Shown here: in pieces, positions 1-5,273 of the stretch | How the letters are laid out: every line of letters starts with the position of its first letter | Numbering within the stretch: the first letter of the stretch is position 1 | Assembly: GCA_002396385.1 (NCBI GenBank) | Contig: DGTD01000009.1 | Coordinates: 1-5,575, forward strand | Length of the DNA stretch: 5,575 nt | Reading direction: 5' to 3' | Source: Bacteroidales bacterium UBA4345 | GTDB lineage: Bacteria; Bacteroidota; Bacteroidia; Bacteroidales; Paludibacteraceae | Notes under the pieces: model-generated | Told to the model about the DNA's origin: nothing | The model's input: only the letters and a program-made list of their open reading frames with translations | The model's database searches: none | Position numbers and translations under genes: made by a program

Positions 1-747
1 GCCATCGACAAACTCGACAAGATAGGCCTTGACAACGTCAACGCCGAACTCGCCGAGAAGGGCGTCAGCGCTGCTGCCATCGAGAAGTTGCAGCCCATCA
101 TCTCTCTGAAGGGGACGAACAAAGAGAAGCTCGCTACCATCAAAGAGGTGCTTGCAGCATCGGAAACCGGCGTAAAAGGTGTGGAAGAATGCTCTACCAT
201 CCTCAACCTGGCCGAACAGCTTGGGGTGGCTACCGAAATAGAACTCGACCTGACGCTGGCCCGCGGTCTGAACTACTACACCGGCGCCATCTTCGAGGTG
301 AAGGCTAAAGATGTGGAGATTGGCAGCATTACCGGTGGCGGCCGTTACGACAACCTGACGGGCGTGTTCGGTGTATCGGGTCTGTCGGGTGTGGGTATCT
401 CGTTCGGTGCTGACCGCATCTACGATGTGCTGAACCAGCTGAACCTCTACCCCGAGGAACTGCTCCAGAGCACCCAACTCGTCTTCACAACATTCGGCGA
501 AAACGAATTCGCTTATGCCTTGCAGTGCCTGAAACAGGTAAGGGCGGCGGGCATACCGGCCGAAATCTACCCTGAATGTGTGAAGATAAAGAAGCAGATG
601 GCCTATGCCAACGGCAAGGGTACTCCTTACGTTGCCATTGTGGGCGAAACGGAGGTGGCCGAAAAGAAGGTGATGCTGAAAGATATGGTGTCGGGCGAAC
701 AGACGCTGGTCAGCATCGACGAACTGATTGCGAAACTGAAGAAATAA
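1..747 (+). CDS. hisS: Histidyl-tRNA synthetase, C-terminal part (5' end outside window)
   Basis: Class II aminoacyl-tRNA synthetase that attaches histidine to tRNA-His in the cytoplasm. The frame is open from base 1 to the TAA at 745-747, giving 248 residues; bacterial HisS proteins are usually about 420-460 residues, so roughly the N-terminal 200 (including motifs 1 and 2) lie to the left. Visible motifs are the HisRS-specific histidine-binding segment [10 protein letters not shown] (fragment residues 86-95), the GGGRYDNL segment (112-119), and motif 3 as [11 protein letters not shown] (130-140), whose arginine contacts ATP. From about residue 157 to the end is the alpha/beta anticodon-binding domain. 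A TTG at 88-90 could be taken for a start, but the residues before it continue the family sequence, so the gene is simply cut by the window edge. Codons end mostly in C or G, unlike the genes to the right. It is followed by its own terminator and no operon partner. Confidence 0.97.
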   Translation, partial: AIDKLDKIGLDNVNAELAEKGVSAAAIEKLQPIISLKGTNKEKLATIKEVLAASETGVKGVEECSTILNLAEQLGVATEIELDLTLARGLNYYTGAIFEVKAKDVEIGSITGGGRYDNLTGVFGVSGLSGVGISFGADRIYDVLNQLNLYPEELLQSTQLVFTTFGENEFAYALQCLKQVRAAGIPAEIYPECVKIKKQMAYANGKGTPYVAIVGETEVAEKKVMLKDMVSGEQTLVSIDELIAKLKK

Positions 748-764
748 CAACAAACAACAATCCT

Positions 765-797
765 AAAAAGCCAAAGGCGCAAACCTTTGGCTTTTTT
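765..797 (+). terminator. Intrinsic terminator of hisS
   Basis: A GC-containing stem lies 17 bases after the hisS stop. AAAAAGCCAAAGG (765-777) pairs without mismatch with CCTTTGGCTTTTT (784-796) around the loop CGCAAA, and the 3' arm runs into a T tract (792-797). The A tract on the left side gives it some bidirectional character, though the next gene on the minus strand ends about 780 bases away. Confidence 0.93.
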
Positions 798-917
798 GTT
801 GAGTCTATGACACGATGGAAGTTGGGCCGAGTTCGTTTTTTTCGTGCGTTTCGTGTTCTAACGGATGTGGCACTTGGCTATCTGCTGCCGCTGATAACCG
901 GTGGCGGGCGGGGCAAG
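798..917. other. Intergenic spacer left of repeat copy A
   Basis: No gene is seen here. The stretch contains a T-rich patch with repeated TTCGTG-like words (about 829-857) and then GC-rich sequence leading into repeat copy A. Open frames crossing it continue into the repeat and show no domain. It may be the outer part of the same dispersed element, but no second copy of this part is present in the window to prove it. Confidence 0.4.
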
Positions 918-1155
918 GTACAGGCAACAGACACGTGCGATTTCTGTTTCTGTTTGCGCTGTCCTTTCAGGGCTCGACACGACTGCAGGGTTGGCTCGTA
1001 GCGTTTTCCAAACGCACTTAGTTCGTGCGGGCAGCCGGGCACGATGAAATGGCTGGGGCCATTTCATCATACCCGGTTATCGAGATACCGTCTTCCAGAC
1101 GGATGGCGACGAAACAACAGGTCGCAAGGGACTGGTAACAGGGGATAGGACTAAG
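918..1155 (+). repeat. Dispersed hairpin-rich repeat, copy A (longest copy)
   Basis: This is the most complete of three direct copies (A, B, C). Its left third (918-980) matches copy B at 1287-1350. Its middle matches both B and C. Its right end, through GGTCGCAAGGGACTGGTAA to GGACTAAG, matches C at 3305-3338. Order of structures: a small hairpin GTCCT-TTC-AGGGC (961-973); GCGTTTTCCAAACGC (1001-1015); 19 bases; a long hairpin with outer stem CCGGG/CCCGG (1035-1039/1072-1076), a CAC/ATA internal loop and an 11-bp inner stem (1043-1053/1058-1068); the 11-base linker TTATCGAGATA (1077-1087); and CCGTCTTCCAGACGG (1088-1102). No protein is supported in any frame. Function is unknown: it could be a transcribed RNA, a REP-like element or the non-autonomous unit of a transposase. 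Confidence 0.85.
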
Positions 1156-1173
1156 ACGGGGGCATGCATGGCA

Positions 1174-1260
1174 AGGTACAGCCTTACAGGCTGAGGGGGG
1201 AGGATATGGGTCTTACCGTGGGCGGTGCCCACGGTTACAAAGGTATAGCCTTACAGGCTA
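1174..1260 (+). repeat. Hairpin triplet 1
   Basis: Three consecutive hairpins: CAGCCTTACAGGCTG (1179-1193) preceded by AGGTA; an 8-bp stem CCGTGGGC/GCCCACGG with loop GGT (1216-1234); and TAGCCTTACAGGCTA (1246-1260), joined to the middle one by the 11-base linker TTACAAAGGTA (1235-1245). The same arrangement recurs at 2995-3078 with an entirely different middle stem. In both places the triplet lies left of a dispersed repeat copy (B here, C there), so it may be part of a larger composite element. No coding potential. Confidence 0.8.
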
Positions 1261-1286
1261 GGCCAGTACATGAACACAGGTACAAA

Positions 1287-1470
1287 GGTACAGGCAACTG
1301 ACGCGTGCGATTTCTGTTCCTGTTTGCGCTGTCCTCATAGGGCTCGACTTCTGCAAGATTGGCACGTAGCGTTTTCCAAACGCACATAGTTCATGCCGGC
1401 ATCCGGGCACGATGAAATGGCAGAACCATTTCACCATACCCGGTTATGGAGATACCGTCTTCCAGACGGG
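1287..1470 (+). repeat. Dispersed hairpin-rich repeat, copy B (right end missing)
   Basis: Direct copy of the repeat at 918-1155, diverged by scattered substitutions and ending just after the last hairpin; the tail shared by A and C is absent. It keeps GCGTTTTCCAAACGC (1369-1383), the 19-base spacing, the long hairpin (outer stem 1403-1407/1439-1443, inner stem 1411-1420/1426-1435 with one A-C mismatch), the linker TTATGGAGATA (1444-1454) and CCGTCTTCCAGACGG (1455-1469). The small first hairpin is GTCCT-CAT-AGGGC (1331-1343): its loop has changed while its stem has not. Confidence 0.82.
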
Positions 1471-1577
1471 AACTTCCTACAACACACACAAGAGGGACTT
1501 AAGCCTATAGGCATTGCAGCCAACTTGGGCTATACCATACTGCAGTTGCAGGGTTGGCTCGTAGCGGTATTGCTGGA
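1471..1577. other. Spacer between repeat B and the ATPase gene
   Basis: No gene is seen. It contains the 10-bp palindrome GCCTATAGGC (1503-1512) and a hairpin AGCC/GGCT (1518-1521/1528-1531). On the minus strand that second hairpin is preceded by GGTAT, like the plus-strand hairpins of the repeats, which suggests a worn unit in reverse orientation. No clear intrinsic terminator is seen for the minus-strand ATPase gene that ends at 1578. Confidence 0.45.
1541..1566 (+). repeat. Remnant D of the dispersed repeat
   Basis: Bases 1547-1566, TGCAGGGTTGGCTCGTAGCG, are identical to 984-1003 in copy A and 3170-3189 in copy C. The match breaks off inside what would be the GCGTTTTCCAAACGC hairpin, 11 bases before the stop codon of the ATPase gene. 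Just left of it TGCAGT appears duplicated. It reads as a truncated fourth copy in the same orientation. Confidence 0.75.
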
Positions 1578-2864
1578 CTAGAAGTAGGATTGGATAGCGT
1601 AAAGAGGGACGTTCGTCATCCAAGACTCTTCCCTGTAATCGGACATAGAGGTTCTGACAGCATTGGTAGAACTATTTTCCCGCACAAAAGATTTAAGGCG
1701 CTTGGCTTGAAGGTTCTCTTCAGCCTTCACCTCAATAGGGACCACCACTCCATTGTGCTGGATTAAGAAATCGACTTCCTGCTCCGACTTGTCTTTAGAC
1801 CAATAAAACAGCGGAAATTTGCCAACCAGTTCCTGCATCACATACTGTTCCGTAAGCGCGCCCTTAAATTCGGTAAACACCAAATTCCCCTTCAAAAGCG
1901 TTTCTTGGTCCAAATCGCACATAGCAGACAAAAGTCCGACATCTAGCAAGTAAATTTTGAACGACGACCTATCTTCGTAACTTTTCAAAGGGATTCTAGG
2001 CGCCTTCACACGACATATCTGGTGAATGAGTCCACAATCCCTTATCCAATCAATTGCAATTTCGTACTCCCGAGCCCTGGCGCCCTCACGAACCAATCCA
2101 TAAATAAATTTTCTGTTTTCCTTGCTCAATTGCGCTGGAAGAGAATTCCAGAGTTGTCTGATTCTAGGCACAATTTCAGTAGGAGCATGTTTAGAAAAGT
2201 CCCTTTCGTAAGTAGCCAGAATAGCATGCTGCACTTGTCTCACCTCCTGCAAGTCGTTGTTTTCAGCAAAGAGTTTCACCGCCTCGGGCATTCCCCCCAC
2301 AAAATAGTACTGCCTCAGGCGCATTTTCAACTGGTCGGAAAAAAGACGCACAGTAGACCATTTTTTCAGACAAAGCAACTCCCCTAGCTGCTGTTCGCCG
2401 ACCGCCATCAGAAATTCGGCGAAAGACAAAGGTCTAAGCACCATAAACTCTATTTTTCCCACCGGAAACGAGGTTTTCCTATGAAGTTCAACCCCTAACA
2501 ACGAACCGGCAGTAATAACATGGTGTTCGGGAGCATTTTCAGCAAAATACTTCAGGGCAGTAAGCCCCTCATGGGCCTCCTGAATCTCATCTAAAAAGAT
2601 CAGCGTCTCACCCGGTACCATATTTGTCTTAGTAGCGGTCTTTATAGCAAAAAGAATCCGTTCCATATCGAAATCTTCGTCGAAAAGATTCCTTAGCTGT
2701 TTTCTTTCCTCAAAATTGACGTAGGCGACTTCTTTATAACAGCGTTTTCCAAACTCTTTAACCAGCCAGGTTTTTCCAACCTGCCGTGCGCCTTCCACCA
2801 ACAAAGGTTTCCGGTTCTTTTTGTTCTTCCAGTCCAGCAAATCCTTAAATGAAAGTCTTTCCAT
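1578..2864 (-). CDS. AAA_14 / DUF4143 family ATPase
   Basis: Complete 428-residue protein. The N-terminal P-loop domain has Walker A GARQVGKT (25-32), Walker B TLIFLDEIQ (87-95, acidic D92-E93) and a sensor-1-like ITAGS (117-121). A middle DUF4143 region (about 215-345) follows, with the family segment GALTEQYVMQEL near 335-346. The C-terminus carries E-VDF (363-366) and PIEVKA (376-381), the D...EVK pattern of PD-(D/E)XK nuclease folds. The family is widespread in Bacteroidales, often in many copies per genome, with no settled function; roles in DNA binding or defence are only conjecture. I place the start at ATG 2864-2862 (MERLSFKD). The ATG 13 codons upstream overlaps the -7 promoter box, and family members begin near this point. 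It stands alone, between direct repeats, and its codons are A/T-richer than those of hisS, consistent with acquisition by transfer. No frameshift or missing core residue is seen. Confidence 0.9.
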   Translation of the reverse strand: MERLSFKDLLDWKNKKNRKPLLVEGARQVGKTWLVKEFGKRCYKEVAYVNFEERKQLRNLFDEDFDMERILFAIKTATKTNMVPGETLIFLDEIQEAHEGLTALKYFAENAPEHHVITAGSLLGVELHRKTSFPVGKIEFMVLRPLSFAEFLMAVGEQQLGELLCLKKWSTVRLFSDQLKMRLRQYYFVGGMPEAVKLFAENNDLQEVRQVQHAILATYERDFSKHAPTEIVPRIRQLWNSLPAQLSKENRKFIYGLVREGARAREYEIAIDWIRDCGLIHQICRVKAPRIPLKSYEDRSSFKIYLLDVGLLSAMCDLDQETLLKGNLVFTEFKGALTEQYVMQELVGKFPLFYWSKDKSEQEVDFLIQHNGVVVPIEVKAEENLQAKRLKSFVRENSSTNAVRTSMSDYREESWMTNVPLYAIQSYF

Positions 2865-2890
2865 ATTGTAGCATTTTACTGTTAGCGGAA

Positions 2891-2898
2891 CAAATTTA
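2891..2898 (-). promoter_or_regulatory. -7 box of the ATPase promoter
   Basis: On the minus strand the bases read TAAATTTG, a full match to the Bacteroidetes -7 consensus TAnnTTTG, 26 bases upstream of the chosen ATG. No good TTTG at -33 is seen; that position falls inside the first 32-bp tandem unit. This placement makes the upstream ATG at 2903 very unlikely as a start. Confidence 0.6.
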
Positions 2899-2982
2899 CA
2901 CATTTTTCGTACGACTTTTGTGATACTTTACACAATTTTCGTATGACTTTTGTGATTTTATACACATTTTTCGTACGACTTT
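2898..2982 (-). repeat. Three 32-bp tandem repeats upstream of the ATPase gene
   Basis: Units begin at 2898, 2930 and 2962, exactly 32 bp apart. Each has ACACA, a T tract, the palindrome TCGTACGA (TCGTATGA in unit 2) and CTTT; units 1 and 2 continue with TGTGAT, while unit 3 diverges after 2982. Within a unit CACA and TGTG flank the palindrome as an inverted pair. The array abuts the -7 box and covers where -33 and upstream contacts would be, so it looks like three operator sites on one face of the helix (32 bp is about three turns). The binding protein is unknown. Confidence 0.7.
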
Positions 2983-2994
2983 CCGTCATAGCGA

Positions 2995-3078
2995 GGTACA
3001 GCCTTACAGGCTGAGGGGTGGATGCATGTCCGTCCGGGGGATTCTCCCCCGGTTACAGAGGTATAGCCTTACAGGCTA
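2995..3078 (+). repeat. Hairpin triplet 2
   Basis: Same plan as 1174-1260: AGGTA then CAGCCTTACAGGCTG (2999-3013); a middle hairpin of 8 bp with a 3-base loop, CCGGGGGA-TTC-TCCCCCGG (3034-3052); linker TTACAGAGGTA (3053-3063); TAGCCTTACAGGCTA (3064-3078). Outer hairpins are identical to triplet 1; the middle stem differs at most positions yet pairs perfectly. Confidence 0.8.
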
Positions 3079-3139
3079 CTTATTGGCAAGGGATAGGTTT
3101 ACTGGCTACATGAGTGTTAACTGCGGTGTGGTGGCAGAG

Positions 3140-3338
3140 TTGCGCTGTCCTTTCTGGGTTCGACACGACTGCAGGGTTGGCTCGTAGCGTTTTCCAAACG
3201 CACTTAGCTCGTGCGGGCAGCCGGGCACGTTGGAATGGCGGGGGCCAATCCAACATACCCGGTTATCGAGATACCGTCTTCCAGACGGGGGCAACGAAAC
3301 GACAGGTCGCAAGGGACTGGTAAGGAGATTGGACTAAG
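3140..3338 (+). repeat. Dispersed hairpin-rich repeat, copy C
   Basis: Direct copy matching A from TTGCGCTGTCC to GGACTAAG; the left third present in A and B is absent. It keeps GCGTTTTCCAAACGC (3187-3201), 19 bases, the outer stem CCGGG/CCCGG (3221-3225/3258-3262), the linker TTATCGAGATA (3263-3273) and CCGTCTTCCAGACGG (3274-3288). The inner stem has a changed sequence (3229-3239/3244-3254): two pairs are replaced on both sides compared with A and one A-A mismatch appears. Copies A and C flank the ATPase gene in the same orientation. Confidence 0.85.
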
Positions 3339-3342
3339 TTTA

Positions 3343-3363
3343 AAGGTACCGTCTTCCAGACGG
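3343..3363 (+). repeat. Solitary CCGTCTTCCAGACGG hairpin unit
   Basis: AAGGTA followed directly by CCGTCTTCCAGACGG (3349-3363), a further instance of the 15-base unit outside the three full repeat copies, a few bases right of copy C. It shows that the hairpin with its leading RAGRTA is a unit in its own right. Confidence 0.65.
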
Positions 3364-3470
3364 ACTGAAACGATACAAAATAAGTGACAAGAGGTAAGTA
3401 ACAGGAGAACGGACCGCGACGAGACAACAAAAGAAAAAGGTTGCAAGTAAGAAACACCGATGGTGCCACA
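3364..3470. terminator. Spacer after hipA with a weak hairpin
   Basis: A-rich plus-strand sequence without a gene. On the minus strand, directly after the hipA stop, a 4-bp hairpin CACC-ATC-GGTG (3465-3455) is followed by TTTCTT and later T-rich bases. This is a poor intrinsic terminator at best; nothing better is seen between hipA and repeat C. Confidence 0.25.
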
Positions 3471-4724
3471 TTATCTTTTAACAAGCCCAGCCAATACCTT
3501 TTGAATTCTATCGGAAACAGCATCATCTATACGATATTGTTTGCAAAGCGGACGGAAACAGTCGACAGCGCGGTAAACATGCTGAATTTTCAATTCCGGA
3601 TTGTCAACAAAATCTTCCGCAAATTCTATAAAGTCATTCGTGCTTAAGCCAGACTTTTTACCCATTAGTCCAAGAGCGTGTATATGTGCAGAAGGGTCCT
3701 CCCACGTATTGGCAGAGAACATAACATCGTAGGCAGGAGATAAACGCCAACGCCCAGATTTGTCCATAAGGAAAGAGATGTTTTTATTGTGATCATCAGA
3801 GACACCAGCAGCAAAATTAAAAACCATTCTTAGAAACAATTGGTCTTTGTCCTCCTGCGGCAGCCGTAAAGTGTCGGCCAGCCAACATATTTTCAAATAA
3901 TCATCCGCCTCAGGCATAATGGCAGCAAGCGTTTGACAAAAGACTTTCTCACCATTTCTGCGGTCGAACCTTTCTGTAACAAAGTGCCTACGTCCATCAA
4001 TTTCTTTCAAGAAACAAGGCATCATATTAATCCCTGCCATCTTTGCCATTTCGTAATACACCATCTCCACTTCGGTAGTTGGAGAATCGTAATCCTCTTT
4101 AAATTTGATGATGTAGTGTTTATAACCATCAGGTAGTTCAACCTGTCCAGAACGGAATTCGTCAGTTTGCGGGTTATATGCGACAACAGCCTTTGGTCTC
4201 ATACCACCAGCAGAAGTGCCAAGATAAATCAACTTCTTCATCGTGAAACTTTCGTTGGGCGAAATCATAGCCATATCCCTATCTCTGTAGATTTTAGCGG
4301 CAAGTTCGGCCAAAGAAGACACATCTACATGATCTGAACCGTCACCAACAAACCTATTGGGTTGGAATTCCAGCGCCCCCATAGCCCTTTTTCCGATATA
4401 CGAAAGTTTCAGCAAAGGCAAGGCCTCTGTTATTGGAATATTATTGTCAGTCATCCACATGTCGAACAAAGAAGAGCCCCACCGGTCAGGGAGGGAATCC
4501 GCTAAAAATTCGGGTAAACCCTGATACAATTTATTCTTATTACCAAAGAAAGAGCCAGAGAGAGGCTTCCGTTTCGGATGCGTAGAAGGACAAATATCAT
4601 ACGGCATTCGCAGATAATCATCAGTAAACTGGAAAACAGAACAATGGCGATTGAAATCCCAATCCAACTTTCCTATACATTTTCCCCACAGAAACACGTT
4701 AACAATTGTATGTATCCCCTTCAT
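3471..4724 (-). CDS. hipA: HipA family serine/threonine kinase toxin
   Basis: Full-length 417-residue member of the HipA family (E. coli HipA has 440). Both parts are present: an N-terminal HipA subdomain (about 5-120) and the C-terminal kinase domain. By alignment with E. coli, the P-loop GTSAGGMRPK (169-178) holds the serine matching autophosphorylated Ser150 (here S171); YIIKF (204-208) supplies the ATP-binding lysine K207; ERFDR (251-255) is the family signature; SDDHNKN (309-315) gives the catalytic aspartate D310 and metal ligand N315; and SPAYDVM (329-335) gives D333. All residues needed for activity are therefore present. E. coli HipA phosphorylates glutamyl-tRNA synthetase and so stalls translation; the target here is unknown. 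The start is fixed by the ATGA overlap with hipB, whose product should neutralise it. In E. coli autophosphorylation inactivates the kinase. It is not a split HipS/HipT-type system. Confidence 0.94.
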   Translation of the reverse strand: MKGIHTIVNVFLWGKCIGKLDWDFNRHCSVFQFTDDYLRMPYDICPSTHPKRKPLSGSFFGNKNKLYQGLPEFLADSLPDRWGSSLFDMWMTDNNIPITEALPLLKLSYIGKRAMGALEFQPNRFVGDGSDHVDVSSLAELAAKIYRDRDMAMISPNESFTMKKLIYLGTSAGGMRPKAVVAYNPQTDEFRSGQVELPDGYKHYIIKFKEDYDSPTTEVEMVYYEMAKMAGINMMPCFLKEIDGRRHFVTERFDRRNGEKVFCQTLAAIMPEADDYLKICWLADTLRLPQEDKDQLFLRMVFNFAAGVSDDHNKNISFLMDKSGRWRLSPAYDVMFSANTWEDPSAHIHALGLMGKKSGLSTNDFIEFAEDFVDNPELKIQHVYRAVDCFRPLCKQYRIDDAVSDRIQKVLAGLVKR

Positions 4725-5059
4725 AAAGCCTTGCGTTTACTGTTAAACCTTTTCAGCCTTTTGCCCGACTTCTCATCTATAAGGAAAGGAGATGCAGGCA
4801 AATCGGGCAACAAATCGACAATGCCCTCCAAAAGTCCGCTAACACGCATGATTTTCAGAAGCGTCCCAAGCGTAATGTCGTTAACTTTAAGCGACTCTAT
4901 CCGTTTAACCGTTATTACAGAGACCCCTGACTTATCGGCCAGTTCTTGTTGGGAAAAACAGCAACTGAGCCTCACAAGTTTAATCTTTTTACACAGTTCC
5001 GTAACAATATCCTCATTGGAGAACTCGTATACAAAGTGTTTATCGAACGGCTTTTTCAT
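4721..5059 (-). CDS. hipB: HipB-like XRE-family antitoxin and repressor
   Basis: 112-residue DNA-binding protein encoded directly before hipA and overlapping it by four bases (ATGA, 4724-4721), an arrangement that ties their translation together. The XRE/Cro-type helix-turn-helix covers about residues 18-80, with the helix pair QQELADKSGVSVITVKRIE near 37-55. The last 20 residues are strongly basic and carry a second group of prolines before them (LPDLPASPF). By family precedent it binds HipA and represses the operon from palindromic sites. I chose ATG 5059-5057 (MKKPFDKH). The frame is open back to 5173, but those 38 extra residues resemble no domain and would run through the palindromic operator and promoter. 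No clear Shine-Dalgarno sequence, as is normal for Bacteroidetes. Confidence 0.9.
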   Translation of the reverse strand: MKKPFDKHFVYEFSNEDIVTELCKKIKLVRLSCCFSQQELADKSGVSVITVKRIESLKVNDITLGTLLKIMRVSGLLEGIVDLLPDLPASPFLIDEKSGKRLKRFNSKRKAL

Positions 5060-5075
5060 TTCCGGGTGCCTTAAA

Positions 5076-5091
5076 GTATCATTAATGATAC
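5076..5091. promoter_or_regulatory. Palindromic operator of hipBA
   Basis: GTATCATTAATGATAC is a perfect 16-bp palindrome 16 bases upstream of the hipB start. Its TATC/GATA half-sites recall the E. coli HipB operators (TATCC-N8-GGATA), with a shorter spacer of six. It overlaps the likely transcription start, a good position for autorepression by HipB. Confidence 0.75.
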
Positions 5092-5121
5092 AAAGTTGAA
5101 AAATTCGAGGTAAAAAAACAA
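5091..5121 (-). promoter_or_regulatory. Probable hipBA promoter
   Basis: On the minus strand CAACTTTG (5098-5091) matches the Bacteroidetes -7 box TAnnTTTG except at its first base. CTTG/TTG at about 5122-5119 lies 20 bases upstream as a -33 box. Transcription would start inside the palindrome at 5076-5091. The boxes are read by eye. Confidence 0.45.
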
Positions 5122-5202
5122 GGGTATTGCCCATTTTATAACCGATTCCCCCAAAAAACGGCCGTCTCTCCACATTGCGGGGAGGCTACAGCCCGTCCGA
5201 CA

Positions 5203-5227
5203 CCGCTTATGTTGGCAACAAAAGCGG
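5203..5227. other. Hairpin between the divergent promoters
   Basis: CCGCTT-A-TGTT-GGC-AACA-A-AAGCGG: a 6-bp and a 4-bp stem separated by one A-A mismatch, loop GGC. It lies between the leftward hipBA promoter and the rightward promoter at 5237-5267. No T tract follows on either side, so it is not an ordinary terminator; it may be a protein site or chance. Confidence 0.45.
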
Positions 5228-5236
5228 CGGAGGTGG

Positions 5237-5267
5237 TTGCATATTTTCAGCGCTTTCCTTATTTTTG
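5237..5267 (+). promoter_or_regulatory. Rightward Bacteroidetes-type promoter
   Basis: TATTTTTG (5260-5267) is a full match to the -7 box TAnnTTTG. TTG at 5237-5239 lies 20 bases upstream as a -33 box. Transcription would begin near 5273-5277 and run into the structured sequence to the right, where no gene of useful length begins within the window. Confidence 0.55.
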
Positions 5268-5273
5268 CAAGGC

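Noticed and set aside
576..1021. Open frames running from inside hisS through the terminator into repeat A, and a 68-residue frame at 815-1021
   Set aside because: They cross a strong terminator, overlap hisS in another frame or lie in the repeat, and have no domain. Similar translations arise from each repeat copy because the DNA is repeated, not because a protein is conserved.
1393..1581. 62-residue plus-strand frame starting MPASGHDEM
   Set aside because: It reads through the hairpins of repeat B and the spacer to the ATPase stop. The equivalent frame is not kept in copies A and C, so it is a shadow of the repeat.
918..3363. CRISPR array
   Set aside because: The repeats are long, few, unevenly spaced and internally structured, with no uniform spacers and no cas genes.
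1..4724. HipA acting on the neighbouring histidyl-tRNA synthetase
   Set aside because: Known HipA-family targets include glutamyl- and tryptophanyl-tRNA synthetases, so the neighbourhood is tempting. But hisS is a core gene separated by 2.7 kb of accessory DNA, and adjacency is no evidence of a target.
4578..5099. 173-residue plus-strand frame
   Set aside because: It lies antisense to hipB and the start of hipA, which are well supported by motifs and by their ATGA overlap.
5060..5173. 38-residue N-terminal extension of HipB
   Set aside because: It would run through the operator and promoter and has no recognisable domain; the internal Met at 5059 gives a normal-sized antitoxin.
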